Notes under the pieces: model-generated
The model's database searches: none
What the model was told of the DNA's origin: nothing
The model's input: the letters and a program-made list of their open reading frames with translations, nothing else
Part shown: positions 43,045 to 52,303 of the stretch, piece after piece
Layout: each line of letters opens with the position of its first letter
Numbering within the stretch: the stretch's first letter is position 1
DNA from: Pseudomonas alkylphenolica
GTDB lineage: Bacteria > Pseudomonadota > Gammaproteobacteria > Pseudomonadales > Pseudomonadaceae
NCBI RefSeq assembly: GCF_016009175.1
Contig: NZ_JADUCM010000005.1
Span: 1 to 64,000, forward strand
Reading direction: 5' to 3'
DNA length: 64,000 nucleotides
Translations under genes and position numbers: made by a program

Positions 43045-45399
43045 TCAATCATTGACCTGGAACTCGACCCGCGCGGTCTGGCCGCTTTCGTCCAGCGCGC
43101 TCAACTCGACCCGCCCGGACTGCTCAAGGTTCACCGTCAGCCCCTGCTGCCCGTTCGACTCGCCCAGTGGTGAGCCATTGAGGAACCACCAGTGTCGGCC
43201 ACTGCCGCCCAACGCCGAGACATCCAGGCGCAAGGGCTCGCGGCTGCTCGCGGGGCGACGCAACTGATCACCCTGGCGTACCCCGACAATCGACAACGGC
43301 GGTGCGCTGGGTGGCACCTGTGGCGGACAGTGCGGGTCCACCGCCGGCAAGCGCGCCTCACGGCGTTCCACGCGTGGCAACCAGGGCTCCAGCGGCGCCG
43401 GCCACAGGGCAACCTGCGTGGCCTTGGCCCCTGGGCAACTGGCGTCACCCCGCAGCCCTTGGCCGTTGACCCAGACGGTTTCGTCCAGGCCGACGCTCAA
43501 GGGCTGGTCAGACGCCTGCAAGGTCGGCGGCGTGGTGCCATCCAGGGTCCAGGCAAAACGCTGGCGCCGACAATTGGCATCCTGGCGCGCCAGCGGCTGG
43601 CCCAACGGCCAGCAGATCGCCGCCACGCCGACATTGGCCGGCACCCCCACGGCCGCCACGGCGATGCCCCGCTGGCTGTCACGATTGCTCAGCACATCGT
43701 GAACCTGCAGCATCAAGGGCGCGGCCGACGCCAGGCCAAACTGGCCGGGCACCGGTGTGCCATCGGGCCGGCCGATCCAGATACCGATCAGGTAGCGTGG
43801 CCCGACGCCGATGGACCAGGCATCGCGAAAGCCATAGCTGGTACCGGTCTTCCAGGCCAACAACGGGCGCTGCACCAGTTCGGCATGCGGGTCACGGTCC
43901 GGCCGCGCCTGGCCACTGAGAATGCGCCGGATGATCCAGGCGCTGCCCGGCGACAACAACCGGCGTTCGAGCAACGGTGCATCCGGCTGCAAGCGAATCG
44001 ATGCACTCAGGCCAGCGCGCGACAAGGCGCCGTAGCCGGCCACCAGGTCCTCCAGCCGACTGCCGGCACCGCCCAGGATCAATGACAGGTTCGGTTCGGC
44101 CAGCGGCGGCAGCGTCAATGGCACGCCACCGTTGCGCATGTGCGCGGCGAAGCGTTTCGGGCCATACGCTTCGAGCAATTGCACCGCCGGCAGGTTCAGC
44201 GACAGCGCCAGGGCAGAACTGGCCGCCACCGGGCCGCTGAAACCCAGCGAGAAGTTCCCCGGCCGATAGTCGCCGTAGCGCCGTGGCACATCCTGCAGCA
44301 GGGACTCGGAGTGGATCAGGCCGTCATCCATGGCCATGCCATACAGAAACGGCTTGAGGGTTGAACCCGGAGAACGCAACGCGGTGATCATGTCGACATG
44401 GCCGAAGCGGCGCTCGTCATTCAGGTCGACCGAGCCCAGGTAAGCACGCACCGCCATGTTCTGCGCCTCGACAACCAGAATGGCCGCGGACGTGCGCTCG
44501 GGCAGGCGCGCGCGCCAGCCCAGCAGCAAGTCCTCCAGGCGCCGCTGCAACGAAGCATCCAGGGTAGTACGGATCAGCGGCGGGCTGTGCGGGCGGTTCA
44601 GGCGTCGCGCCAGCAACGGTGCCAGCGCGGGCTCCTGGCGTGGCGCCAGCAACAGCGGCTCTTCCATCGCCTCGACGACCCGCTGGGCCGGCCAGACGTC
44701 GTACTCGGCCAGGCGTTGCAGGACTTTGTCGCGCGCTTTCTGAGCCCGTGCCGGGTGCCGGTCCGGACGCAAGCGGCTCGGCGCCTGGGGCAGCACCGCC
44801 AGCAATGCCGCTTCGGCGGGCGTAAGGTGCAGGGGCGATTTCCCCAGGTACGCCCAACTGGCCGCCGCGACACCCTGCAAGGTGCCGCCAAACGGAGCAC
44901 GGTTGAGGTACAGTTCGAGAATCTGCGCCTTGGACAGGTGCCACTCCAGCTGCGCCGTGCGCCACAGTTGGCGCAGCTTGCCCGGCAGCGTACGTGAGTG
45001 CGGGTCAAGCAGGCGCGCCACCTGCATCGTCAGGGTGCTGCCGCCCGACACCACGCGCCCGCCACGCAGGTTCTGCCAGGCAGCACGGCCCAAGGCCAGA
45101 GGGTTGACCCCGGGGTGCCGGTAAAACCAGCGATCCTCGTAATTGAGCAACGCCTGCAGGTAATAAGGCGAAACCTGCTCGACGCTGACCGGATACCGCC
45201 AGACCCCCTCGGCATCGGCGAAGCGCCACAAGGGTGTGCCGTCTTCAGCCAGCACCACCCGCGCCAGATCGTCGGTCGGCAACGGCAATGGCCACAGGCG
45301 GTCAGCCGCCCACAACAGGCAGCCCAGCAACAGCACCGCGCCCAGCACGACACCCAGGCATTTCGCCATCGGCCGCAAAGGGCGCGCTAAGATGTGCAT
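43045..45399 (-). CDS. pbpC: Penicillin-binding protein 1C
   Basis: Bifunctional peptidoglycan synthase of 784 aa. The ATG at 45399 has AGGTGGG upstream; a longer frame to 45501 reaches into the divergent gene's promoter. An N-terminal membrane anchor (CLGVVLGAVLLLGCLLW) precedes the GT51 glycosyltransferase domain (LNYEDRWFYRHPGVNP, GGSTLTMQVARLL) and the transpeptidase with SxxK in GSTLKPF (about 360) and KTGTS (about 513). The C-terminal BiPBP domain is present. It is adjacent to the alpha-2-macroglobulin gene, a common pair thought to repair peptidoglycan after breach. Confidence 0.94.
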   Translation of the reverse strand: MHILARPLRPMAKCLGVVLGAVLLLGCLLWAADRLWPLPLPTDDLARVVLAEDGTPLWRFADAEGVWRYPVSVEQVSPYYLQALLNYEDRWFYRHPGVNPLALGRAAWQNLRGGRVVSGGSTLTMQVARLLDPHSRTLPGKLRQLWRTAQLEWHLSKAQILELYLNRAPFGGTLQGVAAASWAYLGKSPLHLTPAEAALLAVLPQAPSRLRPDRHPARAQKARDKVLQRLAEYDVWPAQRVVEAMEEPLLLAPRQEPALAPLLARRLNRPHSPPLIRTTLDASLQRRLEDLLLGWRARLPERTSAAILVVEAQNMAVRAYLGSVDLNDERRFGHVDMITALRSPGSTLKPFLYGMAMDDGLIHSESLLQDVPRRYGDYRPGNFSLGFSGPVAASSALALSLNLPAVQLLEAYGPKRFAAHMRNGGVPLTLPPLAEPNLSLILGGAGSRLEDLVAGYGALSRAGLSASIRLQPDAPLLERRLLSPGSAWIIRRILSGQARPDRDPHAELVQRPLLAWKTGTSYGFRDAWSIGVGPRYLIGIWIGRPDGTPVPGQFGLASAAPLMLQVHDVLSNRDSQRGIAVAAVGVPANVGVAAICWPLGQPLARQDANCRRQRFAWTLDGTTPPTLQASDQPLSVGLDETVWVNGQGLRGDASCPGAKATQVALWPAPLEPWLPRVERREARLPAVDPHCPPQVPPSAPPLSIVGVRQGDQLRRPASSREPLRLDVSALGGSGRHWWFLNGSPLGESNGQQGLTVNLEQSGRVELSALDESGQTARVEFQVND

Positions 45400-45503
45400 C
45401 AGGCCCACCTGTTGCTGGCAACAGCCAGGGAACCGAGCAGGCCAGGGCATGGCCAAACACAGGGTAACGGCAGACTCGCCGGTTCGATCATCAGGAAGCA
45501 ACT

Positions 45504-45797
45504 ATGCATGTAGAAGGTTTTTTCGAGTGGCTAGGCCAGGCCTTGGGCGCACTGATCCGCTTTATCGTCGATGGCCTGAGCGGGCTGTTCAACCTGCTGG
45601 CCAACGCCGGTGGCAATTTCATCGATGGCCTGGCACGCACCTTGGGCATGGACACCTCGCTGGTCAGCATCGTTGCCCTGATCATCGGCCTGATGCTGCT
45701 GTACTCGGCTATCCGTGCGTTCATGCGCGCGTCGATCATCGTCGGCATCATCTGGTTGCTGCTGGGCCTGTGGGTGCTGAGCTGGATCATCCACTAG
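45504..45797 (+). CDS. Small membrane protein of unknown function
   Basis: Protein of 97 aa with an AGGAAG ribosome site. An amphipathic N-terminal half (GFFEWLGQALGALIRFIVDG) is followed by two hydrophobic segments (about 52-70 and 77-95). There is no signal peptide. I do not recognise the family by name; it resembles conserved Pseudomonas hypothetical membrane proteins at this site. It sits between pbpC and the macroglobulin gene, is divergent from pbpC, and converges on the latter with a 19-bp gap. Confidence 0.75.
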   Translation: MHVEGFFEWLGQALGALIRFIVDGLSGLFNLLANAGGNFIDGLARTLGMDTSLVSIVALIIGLMLLYSAIRAFMRASIIVGIIWLLLGLWVLSWIIH

Positions 45798-45816
45798 CCC
45801 TGCACCCACCGGCGTC

Positions 45817-48800
45817 TCAACGCCCCTTCACCACCAGTTCAGGCACCGATTCTCCCACTGCCTGCAGGTTTGGCCGGTACATCGACTCAACCTGCGGCGG
45901 CGGAACCCGATAGCTGCCCGGCGTCACTGCCCGCGCCAGGTACAACAGGTGGGTGGTGCCATAGCCTTCCAGATTCAACGCAGCCACGTAGCGGTCATCA
46001 CGAAACTCCTGATGGACCACGTTGGCGTTCTGCATCGACTCACGCCACTCTTTGACCGCACTGCTGGCATTTTCAAGGCTGGCCGCACTCTGCGCCAGGT
46101 TCTGGTTCTCCAGCTCCAGGCCCGCCGGCAACAGGTCGACCACCAGCGCATCCGGCACCCGCGACGCGGACGTCAGCGCCAGGTGTACCAGCACCAGGTC
46201 ACCGCTGTGCAGCGCGCGCACATCCAGGGCCTGGCCGTTCATGCCAAGGTACTCGCGGCGAATGCTCATGCCATTGCTGCTGGCCGCCGGCGCCTGGCGC
46301 GGGTAGCCGGAGAGGGTCAGTTGCTGGAACAGGGTGTCGCCCCCCTGGTTGTGCACCGTCAACGGTGTGGCCAGAAGCGGCCCTTCGAGCTTCAGGCCTG
46401 ACTGCGCCGCATTCAGTTCACGCACTTCACCGGCACTGTCCAGACGCGCCGACCATTGCCCTTCCGGCCTGGTCAGCAAGCCGCGCCCGGCGAGGAACAA
46501 GGCGTTGCGTTCCTGGGTCGACAACCAGCGATTGGCAGCCAGTTGATCGGACAGTTCAAACAAGCGGGCATCGAGGCTGTCGCTGGCCAGGTTGTTCTCT
46601 TCGAGCAAGGCCAGGATCAGGGCTTGATCGCGCACCGGGCTACCATAGTCACCCAGCCAGTCGTCACTGCTGCGGCTGACCGCCAGGCCGGCCTGCAGGG
46701 CTTGCTGGGCTCGGGGTTTGTCGCCCATCTTGTCCAGGGCGATAGCCAGCTGCACCAGTGGCAAGCCGGAACGGGCGTCACTGCGACGCTCGAACAGGCT
46801 GCGCAATGCACCCAATGGCGCCTGCTGCGTGCGGGCAAGCACCTGGCCCGCATAAGCCTGTACGGCAAAGCGGCTGTGCTCGGCATTCTTGCTGTAGTTC
46901 ACCTCGATCAGGTTGCGTTCCTGCAGATAACGCAGCAGTCGCTCGCTGGCCTTTTTCAGCGCATCGGCAGGCACTGCATAACCCTGCTCGCGAGCGCGCA
47001 ACAAGAAGTCGGTGACGTACGCGGTCAGCCAGTACTCTTCCTCGCTATCGGCACTCCACAGGCCAAAACTGCCGTTGTAGCGCTGCATGCCCAGCAGGTG
47101 CTCGATGCCCATTTCGATCTTGCGCTTGCGCACCTCGGCCGGCTCACCGCTGATGCCCAGACGCTTGAGCGTTGCAGCGTCGGCATACAGCGAGGGGTAC
47201 AGGCCGCTGGTGGTCTGTTCCAGGCAACCGTAGGGATAGGCTTCCAGGGCACGTATCTGTTCGGCCAGGTTCAGCGGCGGACGACTCGACAACGCCAGCG
47301 TCGCCTCAAGCCCCGCCGCTTCGAACTCGGCCAGGTCACCGGCCGGCAGGCTCCACGGCTGGTCCTTGAGGGCCACCCGGTAGTGCTTGAGCATGGCCGG
47401 GTAGGCCGGGCGAATGCCCAGCGTCCATTCACGGCTGAAGGCAGTAGCCGATTCGCCGGGCAGTTGCAGGCCGCTGACCTGCACCGTGACCTTGCCCTGG
47501 CCCAAGCCACCGCTCGCCTCGACCGGTACCAGCAAGGTCACGCGCTTGCCCTGGGCCAGGTCAAGGTGCTGCTCGGCAGCGCCGAGCAGGTTCAATTGAC
47601 CTTCGGTACTCAGGTGTACGTCGAGCTTTTGTGCCAACCCGGAGAGGTTCGACACATCCAGCGCCAGGGTGGTGCGGTCACCGCCTGCAAGAAAGCGCGG
47701 CGCCGACAGTTCGGCAATCAACGGCGCTGCGACCACGGTCTTGCCCTCGGCCATGCCGTAGCGTTCGTCGGTCCAGGCCTGGGCCATCAGCCGCAGTTCA
47801 CCATTGAAATCGGGGATGTCGACAGTGGCCTGGCCCTCACCGTTTTCATTCAGGGTCACCGGCATGCTTTGCTGGGCGACGATGGTTACGCTGGTACTCG
47901 GGCGTTTACCGCCCTTGGCCATGGCCGCGTCACCGCCGAAGGCCAGGCTGGCCAGACGGCCCTGCCCGGCTTCGATCAGTTGACCGTAGATATCCAGCTG
48001 GTCGGCGCCATAAGCCTTGCGCCCGAACATGCCGGTAAATGGATCCGGCGTCGGGTAGTCGGTGATGTTGAGGATGCCCACGTCCACCGCAGCCAGCAGC
48101 ACGTGCACCTGTTTCGGCACACTGCCGTCGGCGTTGCGCGCCTGCACGTTTACCGTCAGCGGTTGCTTGGGCCGCATCTTTTCCGGGGCGTTGAGGCTTA
48201 CCGCCAGTTTGCGCTCGGCGCGGTCCAGCGGCAGGTGCAAGACCCCGACCGCACGCTTGGGCGTGGCATTGACCTTGCGTTCTCCCGGGCGGATGACCAG
48301 GGCGCTGACATACAGGTCATGACGGGCCCACTTCGGATCGAGCTTGACCGCAAAGGTCTTGCCTTCGACAGGCACATCGATTTCCTGCCACCACAACGGG
48401 CCATCGCTGGATTCAACCATCAGGTAACCCGTACCGGCGGCCGGTGGCGTAACGGTGATGTTGGCCGTGGCGCCATCGGCGTAAGACGGTTTGTCCAGGG
48501 CGAGCTTGACCTGGTCCGGACGTACTGCACCGCCGTCGGCATTGTCCTGGGCGCGATAACCCGCCCAGAAACGCTCGCTGGACACCAGGCCGGTCTGCGG
48601 GTCTTCGACTTCGACGCGATAAGGCCCCCACTCAACCTGGAAGTTCAGGCGAGCGGTGGAACCCGCCTTGATGCTCAGCGTTTCCTCGCTCTGGGTCAGG
48701 AACTTCTCGTTGAAGTTGTAGCTCCAGCCATCGCTCTGCGAGTAGTTCCAGTAGTAGTCGCGACGCTCGCGGATCAGCCGTACCTTGAGGTTGTCGGCGG

Positions 48801-50724
48801 CCAGCTTGTTGCCATCACGGTCGGCGACCAGCACCTCGAATTCCACCGGGCCGTCGCTGTCGGTTTCTTCACCGTCGAACAGGCCGCGCAATCCGGGCAG
48901 GCGCTCGGCCGGCCAGATGGGTTGTTCCAGACGCCGGGTGATCGGCCGGCCACCCGACTCCTGCAGGCTCGCCTGCACAGTCAGCTGCAAGGGCGAGCGC
49001 GCTTCAGACCACTTGCTCTCGATACTCAGGGTGGCTTTGCCGTCGGCATCCAGGCTGACTTCATCCAGCTCCAGGTCCTGGCTCAACTCCGGCTCGGTGA
49101 TCGAGCCGAACTGGTAACCCGGCAATGCCGGTACCGCCTCGCGCAACGGGCGCACGTAGGCCTGACCACTGAGGCGGTTGCCCGAAGCCGGGGCTCCGTA
49201 GAGGTAACGGCCATTCACATCGATTTCGGCGCTCTGCTCCGGACTCAGCGGGGTATCGCTGCCCTTGAGCTCCAGGGCCAGGCGCTCGGGCAGGAAGTCT
49301 TCGACGAGAAACTCGTAGAGCTGCTTCTTGCCGCCACCCAGGTCGAACAGCAACTGCCAGCGCCCGGTCGGCGCTTCGGTAGCCAGCTGCAACTGATACT
49401 GATAGAGCCCCGTCGTGCCTGGCTCCCAGACGAACTTGCGGCTGATCTGCTCGTCGGGGCGACGCACCTCCACCGTCACCGGTTGCGGGGTGACCGGGCG
49501 CCCGTCCTGATCACGCAGCAGGCCGTTGAGCAACACCGTCTCGCCGGGCCGGTACAGGTCGCGCGGGCCGAACACGAAGAACTGCAACGGGTTGGCCTGG
49601 GCACCGGTGATATCGAATTCAGCCAGGTCCAGCGCGGCGCTGTTCAGGCGCAGCATGGTGGTGTGCACGCCCTGATGGGCCAGCAAGGTTTCCGCCTTGG
49701 GTGGCATAGGCAATTGGGCATGACCGTCACTGCCAGTCGTACCCTGGGCCAGCACACGGCCTTCGCCATCGAGCAATTCGAGGTTGACGCTGTTCATGGC
49801 CTTGCCGCCTTCCAGCCCTTGGGCGAAGACGTCCAGGCGGTTCTGGTAGCGGTGAGCCGACAGGCCGATGTCACTGAGGGTAAACAGGGTGGCCGGCTGC
49901 GAATAGTCGTAGGTGCCTGAAGCGCGCATCACCGCCAGGTACACGCCTGGCTGCTGCAGCGGCTTGATCCCGGCAATCGGCAACAACAGGGTTTCGCGGG
50001 TGTTGCGCGCCGGGTTGAGGTCGAAGCGGCCGCTGTAGACCAGCTCGGCCATGTCCAGGGTTTCCTTGGACTGGTAGTAGTACAGGCTGCTGTTGCGTCC
50101 CCAGGCGCTGAGGAACGGCGAGAGCGATTCAGGTTTGATCCGGAAGAACTCGACATCGACCTTGTTGACGTTCAGGGCGATCACCGGCAGCCCTTCCGCC
50201 AGCCGCGTCGGCAGCAACGAACCGCGGCTGGCGAAGCCGATCGTGGCCTGCATGTCACGCGTTTCCAGGCGGCTCACCGATTCGGCGGCCAGGCGCTTGC
50301 CATTGACGGCCTGCAACCCTGCATCGACGGTCAGCACCAGCTTGCGCTGCGGCTCCAGATGGCGCAGGCGCAGCTCCATGCCGTTATCGGACAACTCCCA
50401 GGCACCGTCCACCTTGCCTTTGACGGTATCGACCAGGTGCACCCGCTCGGCGAAGTTCTGCTCGGCATCCAGTGGCACCGAAAACGTCAGGGACAGGGCA
50501 CTGGCACCATCGACCTGCACTTCCGAGACATCCACCACGCTCAGCTCGCGACCGGCGTAGCGCTTGGCCAGGGTCGCGGCATCTTCCCGCGCAGGTTTTG
50601 CTGCGGATGCAGCCTGTTCGGCCTGGACCGGCGTTGAAGTCGTCGCCGGTTTATCCGGCGCAGACGAGTCGCAGGCACTGAGCAAAGCCAGCACGCAGGC
50701 CAGCAACAATCCTTTGTTGAGCAT
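45817..50724 (-). CDS. Bacterial alpha-2-macroglobulin lipoprotein (YfhM type)
   Basis: Protein of 1635 aa. The signal peptide ends in the lipobox LLSAC (Cys18), followed by Asp at +2, which in E. coli keeps lipoproteins in the inner membrane. MG domains lead to the bait region and the thioester motif CLEQ at Cys1167 (YGCLEQTTSG), so it is the thioester-active type. It traps invading proteases in the periplasm. The next gene upstream in its own strand is none (divergent MATE); downstream pbpC follows after the small membrane protein, the well-known functional pair. The start at 50724 is chosen because the longer frame lacks a signal peptide. Confidence 0.94.
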   Translation of the reverse strand: MLNKGLLLACVLALLSACDSSAPDKPATTSTPVQAEQAASAAKPAREDAATLAKRYAGRELSVVDVSEVQVDGASALSLTFSVPLDAEQNFAERVHLVDTVKGKVDGAWELSDNGMELRLRHLEPQRKLVLTVDAGLQAVNGKRLAAESVSRLETRDMQATIGFASRGSLLPTRLAEGLPVIALNVNKVDVEFFRIKPESLSPFLSAWGRNSSLYYYQSKETLDMAELVYSGRFDLNPARNTRETLLLPIAGIKPLQQPGVYLAVMRASGTYDYSQPATLFTLSDIGLSAHRYQNRLDVFAQGLEGGKAMNSVNLELLDGEGRVLAQGTTGSDGHAQLPMPPKAETLLAHQGVHTTMLRLNSAALDLAEFDITGAQANPLQFFVFGPRDLYRPGETVLLNGLLRDQDGRPVTPQPVTVEVRRPDEQISRKFVWEPGTTGLYQYQLQLATEAPTGRWQLLFDLGGGKKQLYEFLVEDFLPERLALELKGSDTPLSPEQSAEIDVNGRYLYGAPASGNRLSGQAYVRPLREAVPALPGYQFGSITEPELSQDLELDEVSLDADGKATLSIESKWSEARSPLQLTVQASLQESGGRPITRRLEQPIWPAERLPGLRGLFDGEETDSDGPVEFEVLVADRDGNKLAADNLKVRLIRERRDYYWNYSQSDGWSYNFNEKFLTQSEETLSIKAGSTARLNFQVEWGPYRVEVEDPQTGLVSSERFWAGYRAQDNADGGAVRPDQVKLALDKPSYADGATANITVTPPAAGTGYLMVESSDGPLWWQEIDVPVEGKTFAVKLDPKWARHDLYVSALVIRPGERKVNATPKRAVGVLHLPLDRAERKLAVSLNAPEKMRPKQPLTVNVQARNADGSVPKQVHVLLAAVDVGILNITDYPTPDPFTGMFGRKAYGADQLDIYGQLIEAGQGRLASLAFGGDAAMAKGGKRPSTSVTIVAQQSMPVTLNENGEGQATVDIPDFNGELRLMAQAWTDERYGMAEGKTVVAAPLIAELSAPRFLAGGDRTTLALDVSNLSGLAQKLDVHLSTEGQLNLLGAAEQHLDLAQGKRVTLLVPVEASGGLGQGKVTVQVSGLQLPGESATAFSREWTLGIRPAYPAMLKHYRVALKDQPWSLPAGDLAEFEAAGLEATLALSSRPPLNLAEQIRALEAYPYGCLEQTTSGLYPSLYADAATLKRLGISGEPAEVRKRKIEMGIEHLLGMQRYNGSFGLWSADSEEEYWLTAYVTDFLLRAREQGYAVPADALKKASERLLRYLQERNLIEVNYSKNAEHSRFAVQAYAGQVLARTQQAPLGALRSLFERRSDARSGLPLVQLAIALDKMGDKPRAQQALQAGLAVSRSSDDWLGDYGSPVRDQALILALLEENNLASDSLDARLFELSDQLAANRWLSTQERNALFLAGRGLLTRPEGQWSARLDSAGEVRELNAAQSGLKLEGPLLATPLTVHNQGGDTLFQQLTLSGYPRQAPAASSNGMSIRREYLGMNGQALDVRALHSGDLVLVHLALTSASRVPDALVVDLLPAGLELENQNLAQSAASLENASSAVKEWRESMQNANVVHQEFRDDRYVAALNLEGYGTTHLLYLARAVTPGSYRVPPPQVESMYRPNLQAVGESVPELVVKGR

Positions 50725-50861
50725 GGAAATAACTCTTTGGCAGCAGGTTCTAAGGGGTGAACTATATCCCAAGGTCAGCGCAGACGCTGGACACAGATCA
50801 GTACACAACTGCATCAAGCGCCGCTGCAGCGGCTACAATGCCCGGCCTGCCTGGAGCCGAC

Positions 50862-52202
50862 ATGTCCCGATTGCTGACCGACTGGCGCGACCGCCCTACC
50901 CACCGCAAGGTCTGGGCACTGGCGGCGCCGATGATTCTCTCCAACATTTCCGTGCCGCTGGTGGCGCTGGTCGACAGCGCCGTGATCGGCCACCTGCCCC
51001 ATGCCCATCAACTGGGTGCCGTGGCGGTGGGCGCCAGCCTGTATACCTTCCTGGCCTTTCTGATGGGCTTTTTGCGTATGGGCTCCACCGGCTTTGCCGC
51101 CCAGGCAGCCGGGCGTGCCGACGGCGCAGCGTTGCGTCAGGTACTGGTGCAGGGTTTGCTGCTGGCGCTACTGTTCGCCCTGCTGCTGGGGCTGCTAGCC
51201 CTGCCCTTCAGTCAGTTGGCCCTGCAGTTGATGCAGCCGTCGGCAGCGCTGGAGCAGTCCACCCGGGAGTTTTTCCACACCCGCTTGCTGGGCCTGCCCG
51301 CGGCGCTGGCGAGTTTTGCCCTGGTCGGCTGGTTTCTCGGCACCCAGAACGCCCGGGCACCGCTGGCGATTCTGCTGACCACCAACCTGCTCAACATTGT
51401 CTTGAATCTCTGGTTCGTGCTCGGACTGCACTGGGGTGTGCTGGGGTCGGCGCGGGCGTCGGTGATCGCCGAATGGAGTGCCGCCCTGCTCGGCCTGGCG
51501 CTGACCCGACCGGCCTTGCGGGCCTACCCGGGCCAGATCGCCTGGGCGCTGCTGGCCCGCTGGCAAAGCTGGCGCCCCTTGCTGGCCGTCAACCGCGACA
51601 TCTTCATTCGCAGCCTGGCCCTGCAGGGGGTGTTCTTCCTGATCACCGTACAAGGCGCACGCCTGGGTGAAGATACTGTGGCCGCCAACGCGCTGCTGCT
51701 CAATGGCCTGCTGCTCACTGCCTATGCCCTCGACGGCCTGGCCCACGCGGTCGAGGCCCTGTGCGGCCACGCCATCGGTGCCGGCGACCGACCGGCCCTG
51801 CGCCGATCGTTGACGGTAGCCTGTGGCTGGTCATTGCTGGCCAGTGCCGGCTTTGCCGTGCTGTTTCTGTTCGGCGGGCACCTGTTCATCAACCTGCAAA
51901 CCGACATTGCCAGTGTGCGCGACACGGCCTACCAGTACCTGCCCTACCTGGCGTTACTGCCGCTGGTGGCGGTGTGGAGTTACTTGCTCGATGGGTTGTT
52001 CATTGGCGCAACGCGCGCACGCGAGATGCGCAACGGCATGTTGATCAGCGTCGTCGTGGCCTTGCCGATTGCCTTTGCCGCAACAGGTCTGGGCAACCAC
52101 GGGCTGTGGCTGGCGTTTCTGCTGTTCATGGCGCTGCGCGGGGTGACACTGGGGGTGATGGGCTGGCGGTTGCAGAGGCGGGATGGGTGGTTTGGCCGGT
52201 AA
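50862..52202 (+). CDS. MATE-family efflux transporter (DinF type)
   Basis: Inner-membrane protein of 446 aa from ATG 50862 (CTGGAG ribosome site); the frame is open to 50757. Twelve helices with WALAAPMILSNISVPLVALVDSAVIG at the start and LDGLAHAVEALCGHAIGAGDR in the middle are DinF-like MATE features. It exports cationic drugs or oxidants using Na+ or H+. The gene converges on speA across a REP pair. Confidence 0.9.
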   Translation: MSRLLTDWRDRPTHRKVWALAAPMILSNISVPLVALVDSAVIGHLPHAHQLGAVAVGASLYTFLAFLMGFLRMGSTGFAAQAAGRADGAALRQVLVQGLLLALLFALLLGLLALPFSQLALQLMQPSAALEQSTREFFHTRLLGLPAALASFALVGWFLGTQNARAPLAILLTTNLLNIVLNLWFVLGLHWGVLGSARASVIAEWSAALLGLALTRPALRAYPGQIAWALLARWQSWRPLLAVNRDIFIRSLALQGVFFLITVQGARLGEDTVAANALLLNGLLLTAYALDGLAHAVEALCGHAIGAGDRPALRRSLTVACGWSLLASAGFAVLFLFGGHLFINLQTDIASVRDTAYQYLPYLALLPLVAVWSYLLDGLFIGATRAREMRNGMLISVVVALPIAFAATGLGNHGLWLAFLLFMALRGVTLGVMGWRLQRRDGWFGR

Positions 52203-52231
52203 TATTGCCGCTCAATCGCAGGCTATCGCCA

Positions 52232-52302
52232 GCTCCCACAGGATCGATGGAATTCCTCAAGAACTACACCAACCCTGTGGGAGCGGGTTTACCCGCGAAG
52301 GG
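52232..52302. repeat. REP doublet (REPIN-like), between MATE and speA
   Basis: The right element, CCTGTGGGAGCGGGTTTACC with CGCGAAGG following (52274-52301), is the Pseudomonas REP consensus with its GCGGGT/ACCCGC palindrome. An inverted partial copy GCTCCCACAGG lies at 52232-52242. The 11-bp arms are perfect and 31 bp apart, so transcripts of either gene would form a large hairpin. It lies between convergent stops and may act as a bidirectional terminator or stabiliser. Confidence 0.7.
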
Positions 52303-52303
52303 A

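Noticed and set aside
41270..45399. TpsA-like adhesin partner for the TpsB gene
   Set aside because: I looked for a long secreted ORF with haemagglutinin-type repeats next to it; pbpC and flp-side genes occupy both flanks.
46456..49920. 1154-codon open frame on the plus strand
   Set aside because: It is the antisense shadow of the alpha-2-macroglobulin gene; GC-rich codon bias leaves it open. No ribosome site, signal or family sequence.
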